A stretch of DNA of 11,039 nucleotides from the NCBI GenBank assembly GCA_902803035.1, contig CADCON010000159.1, positions 1-11,039 of the forward strand, in the 5' to 3' direction. This stretch comes from an uncultured Ruminococcus sp. Its GTDB lineage: Bacteria; Bacillota; Clostridia; Oscillospirales; Acutalibacteraceae. Made by a program: the position numbers and the translations under genes. Position 1 is the first letter of the stretch. Each line of letters starts with the position of its first letter. This document shows, piece after piece, positions 6,672-11,039 of this stretch. The notes under the pieces are model-generated. The model made no database searches. It was not told the origin of the DNA and worked only from the letters and a program-made list of their open reading frames with translations.

Positions 6672-7901
6672 TCAGCGGACATTCCTGTCGTAGAATGCCA
6701 GAAACTCTTTGAAAAATGCTTCATTCAGAGTGTTGGCCCATTCGGTTCTGTCGAGATGGGCGTGGATATAATCCGCTTTATCCTTCTTAAACCGCTCTTT
6801 GTTTTCCTCCGCCTTATAATCGTAAGACAGCGTTCCGAGCCACTTTTCAAATTCCGCGTTGAAGGAATCAATATAGGTCATGTCGTTGTAGACATAGTTA
6901 TGTCCCTTGTCCTTCAGTCGCTTGAAGACAAAGCGCGGATCGTCCTTGTATTTTTCATAGTACTTGTCCAGCCCGTATTCGATGGGCACCACGCCGTCAT
7001 CCTCGCTGTGAACCATCATGACCGCCGCGTCGCTCGCTGCAAAGCCGTCCAGCGCGGTGTTGGAGGCGTATTGGCCGTAGTGAATCCACTCGTGCAGATA
7101 GATGAAGGGCATCATCGTGTAGATCAGGTCGCCCGCCTGCGGCTTTCCGCCGCCTTCAAAGAGATCGGCAGAGGCGTTGCAGCCGGAGCATTCGATGACC
7201 GCCTTGACCTCCGGGTGGAAGGTCAGCACGCTGCAGACGCTGTAGCCGCCCCAGCTATGCCCGAAAAGCCCGATGGGGAGCTGGGGGAAATTCCCGCTCT
7301 TCTCCACGAAGGAGATGGCATAATCCAGATCAATCTGCCCCTGCGGAATGCCGCCGACGCCCTCGCCTTCGCTCTCGTCGTTTCCGGTGGCGTCATAGGC
7401 GAACACATAATACCCGTGCTGCGCGAAATAATTGGCGACATCCATGTAGGAATTGTGTCCGCCGCCGCCGAAGCCATGGGCTATAACGATTATGCCGCGC
7501 TGGTTCTCCCCCGCGCTGTACCAGTACCCCACGAGCTTCTGCCCCTTGTCGGAGGGAAATTCATATCTGGTGCGGCTCAGCCCTTCAAAGTCCTCCACAC
7601 GGAAGGACATCGGCTCGTAGGTTTCAAACCGCTGGTTGAAGTTTTCGTCGTACATGGCAATCGAAAACGCGCCCCAACCGATAATGACCAGCAAAAGCAA
7701 GCTCAGCAGAATAATACCGGCGATTTTCAGCTTGGAATGTTTTTTCTTTTCTTTTACTTCTGTCTTTTTTAGCATGGCAGTTTTATCCTCCGTAATCTCA
7801 AAGTACTCAGGCGGAAAAAGGTAATCCTCATTCAATTCCGTCATGACACGGTACCAGCCTTTTTCCACCGCTATCACATCATAGATTTTCCCATGCCGCA
7901 T
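6672..7901 (-). CDS. Membrane-anchored alpha/beta hydrolase with small N-terminal domain
   Basis: 409 residues from the first ATG. Residues 1-38 (RHGKIYDVIAVEKGWYRV...PPEYFEI) match a small domain that I recall as stand-alone proteins in Clostridia, usually preceded by VRYIGK. A basic linker is followed by one membrane helix (about 59-83), so the catalytic domain is probably outside the cell. That domain has HGFGGGG (142-148, oxyanion region), Ser206 in GHSWGG (204-209), an acid at Asp281 or Asp282 in HSEDDG and His314 in KGHNY. It resembles S9/S33-type serine hydrolases; the substrate is unknown. ATG 7901 lacks a ribosome binding site. The frame is open upstream and encodes VRYIGKDLVA (from 7931), and AGGAAGG (7937-7931) sits 8 bases before an in-frame ATC at 7922. 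The true start is therefore probably upstream. It follows the SDR gene in one operon. Confidence 0.83.
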   Translation of the reverse strand: MRHGKIYDVIAVEKGWYRVMTELNEDYLFPPEYFEITEDKTAMLKKTEVKEKKKHSKLKIAGIILLSLLLLVIIGWGAFSIAMYDENFNQRFETYEPMSFRVEDFEGLSRTRYEFPSDKGQKLVGYWYSAGENQRGIIVIAHGFGGGGHNSYMDVANYFAQHGYYVFAYDATGNDESEGEGVGGIPQGQIDLDYAISFVEKSGNFPQLPIGLFGHSWGGYSVCSVLTFHPEVKAVIECSGCNASADLFEGGGKPQAGDLIYTMMPFIYLHEWIHYGQYASNTALDGFAASDAAVMMVHSEDDGVVPIEYGLDKYYEKYKDDPRFVFKRLKDKGHNYVYNDMTYIDSFNAEFEKWLGTLSYDYKAEENKERFKKDKADYIHAHLDRTEWANTLNEAFFKEFLAFYDRNVR

Positions 7902-7950
7902 GGCGACAAGGTCTTTTCCGATGTATCTTACCTTCCTATCTGCCGTCTGA

Positions 7951-8778
7951 TTATGATTCAGAGAAATAATCTCGCCTTCTGAATCCGGCGGTAAGGAAGC
8001 GGAAGAAGGCTCTTCTTCCGGTCAGCCAGACGATATTGCCGTCATTCCTGTGATTCCTGATCATTCGCGGCACTACATAGTCAACGATGATTTCGGGGTA
8101 ATCTCCGAGGATATTGTAAACCTTTTTGGTCTTTTCGGGAAGCTCGATGGTAGTGGAATCCCCGTTCGCGTGGGTAATGAAGTCGGTAATCATGATGCCG
8201 GGGGTCAGGCGGCATACTTTGACGCGATCGCCTGTCAGGTCGTGGCTTTCCTTCGCCAGACTGCGGGTAAAATAGGTGACCGCCCGCTTGGCCGTTCCGT
8301 ACATGGTCAGACCGGTCATCATCGCGTCATTGGAGCCGTAGCCCTCCACATTGTAGATCTGACCGTATCCCTGCTCCTTCATACCCGCAAAGGCCACCTT
8401 GGAGCCGAATACCGTACCCTTGAGATCCACGTCAAGAATAAAGGCAATCTCCTTATCCGTCAGCTCATACACCGGCTTGTCCGGCGAATTGACGCCCGCG
8501 TTGTTGATCCAGATGTCCACGGAACCGAATTCCCTGACGGCGCAGCTCCACAGATTCTCCAGATCCGGAAGACAGGTGACATCGCACACCGCGCTCACTG
8601 CCCTCGTCTGTTCCGGATGAATAGCGGAAAGCTCGGTGAGTGCCTTGGCAAGATTGGCTTCGTTGACGTCGGAAATGACAACATTGAATCCTTCTTCCTT
8701 GAATTTCTTCGCCTGACACAGTCCGAATCCCCTCGCCGAACCGGTTATGACCACAGTCTTGGTTTTCTTTTCTTTCAT
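7951..8778 (-). CDS. Short-chain dehydrogenase/reductase, NYC1 (chlorophyll b reductase)-like subgroup
   Basis: A 275-residue oxidoreductase. The NAD(P)-binding motif TGSARGFG (12-19), Asp37 at the end of strand 2 (VVISDVNEAN), CDV (65-67) and NNAG (92-95) are all present, as is the catalytic YGTAK (Tyr160, Lys164). The catalytic serine is probably Ser149 in VEGYGSN. Its spacing to Tyr160 is shorter than in classical SDRs but matches the GxGS arrangement of NYC1-like bacterial SDRs, as does the basic aromatic C-terminus (FFRFLTAGFRRRDYF). The substrate is unknown; chlorophyll is not implied. GAAGG lies seven bases before ATG 8778. It is the first gene of a two-gene unit with the membrane hydrolase, driven by the promoter at 8890-8918. 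Confidence 0.88.
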   Translation of the reverse strand: MKEKKTKTVVITGSARGFGLCQAKKFKEEGFNVVISDVNEANLAKALTELSAIHPEQTRAVSAVCDVTCLPDLENLWSCAVREFGSVDIWINNAGVNSPDKPVYELTDKEIAFILDVDLKGTVFGSKVAFAGMKEQGYGQIYNVEGYGSNDAMMTGLTMYGTAKRAVTYFTRSLAKESHDLTGDRVKVCRLTPGIMITDFITHANGDSTTIELPEKTKKVYNILGDYPEIIVDYVVPRMIRNHRNDGNIVWLTGRRAFFRFLTAGFRRRDYFSES

Positions 8779-8889
8779 GACAATGCCTTCTTTCTATCTG
8801 AAATGACAAAAACAGAACACATGCATTCAATTCCTACGCTCTTTTTATCTGGCGCAACATCCTTTGCAAAATGTTCTTCTGCCAAATCC

Positions 8890-8918
8890 ATTCTACCACG
8901 CCCAAGCATCAAAGTCAA
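8890..8918 (-). promoter_or_regulatory. SigA-type promoter of the SDR-hydrolase unit
   Basis: The minus strand reads TTGACT (8918-8913), a 17-base spacer and TAGAAT (8895-8890). Transcription would start near 8883, leaving a leader of about 105 bases before the SDR start. No riboswitch was recognised in that leader. The promoter lies within the non-homologous tail of the broken ABC frame, which further argues that this tail is not a real protein. Confidence 0.8.
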
Positions 8919-9240
8919 TCCAAACATTGGAAGATAACCGCACACAACGGGCGGCAGAATGAACCTCGTAAGGTTGAATGCAAGCATAAATCATTGTCAG
9001 CGAGAATCGCCATCCCTCTGGCATTGTTTTGACAGGCTTTGAATCAAAGAAAAAAACACGCAGGGTATGGCAATGCCATTTTACCTGCGTGTCAGACCAT
9101 TCGGCACATTCACAAATGTATCTGTCATTTGCTTTTGCGGAGTACAAATCAGGCGTTTCTGCGCCTTTTCTTTGCCTGTGGATAAAAGGACATGAGAAAA
9201 TCATAATTGCATGAAAACTTATATTTGCTGTCTTTTCACA
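8919..9240. other. Gene-free stretch between the SDR promoter and the broken ABC gene
   Basis: Apart from the terminator at 9050-9091, I see nothing functional here. The frame of the ABC remnant stays open through this stretch but its translation has no transporter features: it is rich in Cys, His and Lys and has no LSGGQ or Walker B motif. A short dyad AGGCG (9151-9155) with CGCCT (9162-9166) is followed by T-rich sequence on the plus strand. It is too small to call. Confidence 0.6.
9050..9091 (-). terminator. Strong Rho-independent terminator on the minus strand
   Basis: On the minus strand CACGCAGG (9091-9084) pairs with CCTGCGTG (9064-9057), with an inner stem ATGGC/GCCAT, followed by seven T (9056-9050). 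It ends transcripts coming from the RiPP export remnant and isolates the SDR promoter. It probably once followed the last gene of that cluster, or another gene lost at the 9241 junction. Confidence 0.9.
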
Positions 9241-10468
9241 AGTTCCCTGAAAAACCTCTCCGTTTTGCAGCACCGTACCGATCTTCCTCCGCAGCGAGGT
9301 GACGTCCAGCGAACTCAGCTTTTTTCCGTCATAAAGGATTTCTCCGTGGTCAGGCTTTTCAAATCCCAGAAGTAGCCGGAAAATCGTGGACTTTCCCGAA
9401 CCGGTCGTTCCGACGATTCCCACATATTCGCCCCTGCGGATTTCGATGCTCAGGTTTTCAAGCACCGGCGGCATACTTTCGGAGTAGCGGAATGTGATAT
9501 TCTGGAGGGAGATGTTCCCTCTCAACCGCTGCACCACTTCCTTTTTACCGTCAATCTCCGGGGCAAAGTCCATCACCGGTTTCAACATTCGGAAGATCGG
9601 TAATGCGTCAGCAAAATTCACAGCATTCGCGCTGATCATGGTGAAGGCTCCGGTGAGTATCGCGTAGGAGGAGAGAAACGCATAGAAGCTGGAAGGGGGA
9701 ACGGCCGTGCGCGTGGCAACCGGATAGATTCCCATTGTCCCTATCAGCAAAACCACAGGCGTCAGCACCCCGAACACCTTTAATATCATAGGCGGGTCGT
9801 AGATCGAACGGATCGAGTTTCTGTAAACCCTTGCCCAAACGGAAAATGCCCTTTTTTCCGCGCCGGACAGAATGATTTTCTGCATTCCGTCGATCAGCGC
9901 GTAGGTCAGGCCCGATTCCACCGCGTGGTATGTCATTCTGTTCTGGCTGACTGTAAAGCGCAGGCGGATCACAAGCACATAGATCACCACCAGAATGGCT
10001 GTAACCGCCAACGCGATAAACGCCGGGGCTGGCGCATAGTAAATCATCTGAATGATACAGATCAGCGAACACGCAGCCGTCAGCATGATCGACAGAATCA
10101 TATTCATCAAGGTCTTGAGGCTTCCATACAGGGACCCGACCCTTGTGCCAAGATCGCCGGCGGAAAACGCCTTCAGCTTCCCCGCGGGGGCGGACAGAAT
10201 CCTCATCATAAACGCCGCCTGCAGGGGGATGGCTACCTTGGAACTGATGCGCGCAAGGAGCAGCTGCTTCATGGCGGTCACCAGAAACCCCGCCGCCGTC
10301 ACGGGAAATGCCGCAGAGCTTGCGAAGCCGCGACAGCGGAACCCATTTCCCATAGTAGGCAAGCACCATGGCAAGGGAGGCCGCGCCGCACTCCATATTC
10401 TCCATCTGCATGACAACCGGTACGCTGGCTACGCCGCCTTTCTTCGGGGCACGAATCTTCTTTTTCAT
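9241..10468 (-). pseudogene. Broken, chimeric peptide-export ABC transporter (C39 start joined to NHLP-type permease/ATPase middle)
   Basis: Two different transporter pieces meet out of frame. From ATG 10468 (AGGGG eight bases upstream), 58 residues match the start of a C39 peptidase-transporter: VPVVMQMENMECGAASLAMVL, with catalytic Cys27, then YYGKWVPLSRLRKLCGISRDG; the matching His and Asp are absent. Near 10290-10300 the similarity switches to the +1 frame. That frame encodes membrane helices, FSAGDL, and a nucleotide-binding domain with Walker A GTTGSGKST (Gly336-Thr344 in its frame), LLLGFE and the Q-loop VLQNGEVFQGT. This second piece looks most like the non-peptidase NHLM/NHLP permease-ATPase that normally follows the C39 gene. 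Similarity stops at 9241: the signature LSGGQ, Walker B and H-loop are missing. An internal deletion plus a 3' truncation explains this best. It cannot work as a transporter. Confidence 0.85.
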
Positions 10469-10951
10469 CGGATCAGTCCCCTGTGTCAGAAAGGATGACG
10501 GCGCTATCTCACTCTGATAGAAGGTCACGGTGTACAGGCCGTCCTTCAAAGGACATTTGATCTCTACCGTGCTGTACCATCGCTCGTCGGGCAGCAGGAA
10601 CAAAAGCTCGTTGGGCAATTCGGAAGCGTTGTGCAGACTGGTATCGATTCCCGTTACCTCTCCCGGAACGTCTTCGATCTTCACGGCGGTTTCTTTGGTG
10701 ATTTCTCCAAGCTCGCTCTGCGCGACATAGCACCGCATCACACCGTTCTCGCAATACCCGGCGCCGGTGATTGTGGTCTGGATCTTTCCGAAGAATACCC
10801 ACACGAAAACAGCGGCCAGCACAAGGGCTGCCGCCAGCAGAACAAACCACGGGGCAAAACCGGTTACTTTCAGAAAGCCGTCGAGTTTTTCCGGCCCGAC
10901 GGCTTTCTGAAGATTTTTATCTCTGAATACTGTTTTTGCGTTATTACTCAT
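10469..10951 (-). CDS. Short HlyD-like/NHLP-type secretion adaptor, run on in frame into the C39 stub
   Basis: 161 residues from ATG 10951, with a basic cytoplasmic start, one membrane helix (about 32-55) and an extracytoplasmic domain starting GKIQTTITGAGYCENGVMR and ending near SFLTQGTDP. This is the compact adaptor type I recall beside NHLP peptide exporters in Clostridia; it would link the ABC transporter to the outside. No stop codon separates it from the C39 start: the frame continues through ATG 10468 and ends only at 9608, after passing the deletion junction. Either a stop was lost or the natural fusion is old. It starts nine bases after the stop of the radical SAM gene, with only a weak site (GGAAAGAG) about 12 bases upstream, so it is in that operon. 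Confidence 0.7.
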
Positions 10952-10960
10952 GGCGTCATA

Positions 10961-11039
10961 TTACTCTTTCCAGCAGCAGGGATCTGCGCCGTGCAGGTCG
11001 CCGGTTGCATTGAATCCGACTGCGCGGCAGCCTCTGCAC
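10961..11039 (-). CDS. C-terminal end of a radical SAM/SPASM peptide maturase (partial)
   Basis: The last 25 residues before TAA (10963-10961) contain CRGCRAVGFNATGDLHGADP followed by CCW. The pattern CxGCRA...TGD....DP.C is the end of a SPASM domain, whose cysteines bind auxiliary iron-sulfur clusters in PqqE, AnSME and RiPP-modifying radical SAM enzymes. The other two frames here are open too, one Arg-rich and one Ala-rich, but neither shows a motif. Being directly upstream of an export adaptor and a C39 transporter start, it most likely modifies a ribosomal peptide. The radical SAM domain itself lies beyond the window, so the modification type cannot be told. Confidence 0.72.
   Translation of the reverse strand, partial: CRGCRAVGFNATGDLHGADPCCWKE

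Noticed and set aside
6666..7772. A 368-residue open frame on the plus strand opposite the membrane hydrolase
   Set aside because: It lies entirely antisense to a gene with clear catalytic motifs, has no ribosome binding site or recognisable domain, and its Val/His/Asp-rich composition is what the complement of a coding frame gives.
8050..8937. A 295-residue plus-strand frame opposite the SDR gene
   Set aside because: It is a shadow of the SDR, which has complete cofactor and active-site motifs; the frame also runs through the SDR promoter.
8775..8987. A 70-residue minus-strand frame just upstream of the SDR gene
   Set aside because: It spans the SDR promoter and leader, overlaps the SDR start, has no ribosome binding site and matches nothing I know.
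9151..9170. Small plus-strand terminator-like hairpin (AGGCG/CGCCT)
   Set aside because: It has only five base pairs, an interrupted T-run, and no plus-strand gene upstream.
8893..9240. The tail of the long ABC frame as a genuine C-terminal domain
   Set aside because: It contains a strong terminator and the SDR promoter, lacks all remaining ATPase motifs and has no transporter-like composition.

Overview
The window looks like a chromosomal stretch from a Gram-positive, spore-lineage Clostridia bacterium, probably close to Oscillospiraceae/Ruminococcaceae. The evidence is an uninterrupted sporulation sigma factor SigK, a stand-alone bacterial glycogen synthase, AGGAGG-type ribosome binding sites, strong SigA-type promoters with 17-base spacers, and a peptide-export system of the NHLP type common in gut Clostridia. 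The base composition is mixed, with moderately GC-rich genes and AT-rich control regions.

Left part (1-2341, plus strand): the end of an unrecognised gene, a divergent Lgt-like membrane protein with two extra membrane segments and a long disordered Pro/Arg/Asn-rich tail, a terminator, then a consensus promoter driving a HAD phosphatase/phosphomutase. Convergent to this is sigK (minus). Between sigK and glgA lies a gene-free stretch of about 500 bases. It holds a candidate structured element with a perfect 14-base inverted repeat, an AT-rich hairpin and an extended -10 promoter for glgA. The glgA gene ends at a strong terminator.

Middle (5163-8918, minus strand): two transcription units. The first is a PadR regulator translationally coupled (TAATG) to an alpha/beta hydrolase; its promoter carries a perfect 13-base dyad over the -10 box, so it is probably autoregulated. 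The second has its own consensus promoter and encodes an NYC1-like short-chain dehydrogenase followed by a membrane-anchored alpha/beta hydrolase, ending at a 13-bp hairpin. The hydrolase carries a small N-terminal domain that appears to begin upstream of the first ATG, with no standard start codon.

Right part (8919-11039, minus strand): the broken export end of a RiPP (modified peptide) cluster. From the right edge leftwards these are the last 25 residues of a radical SAM/SPASM maturase, a short membrane adaptor, and a chimeric ABC transporter remnant. The remnant joins the start of a C39-peptidase transporter, out of frame, to the middle of an NHLP-type permease/ATPase, and the ATPase is then cut just after the Q-loop. 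The rest of the cluster, including any precursor peptide, would lie beyond the right edge.
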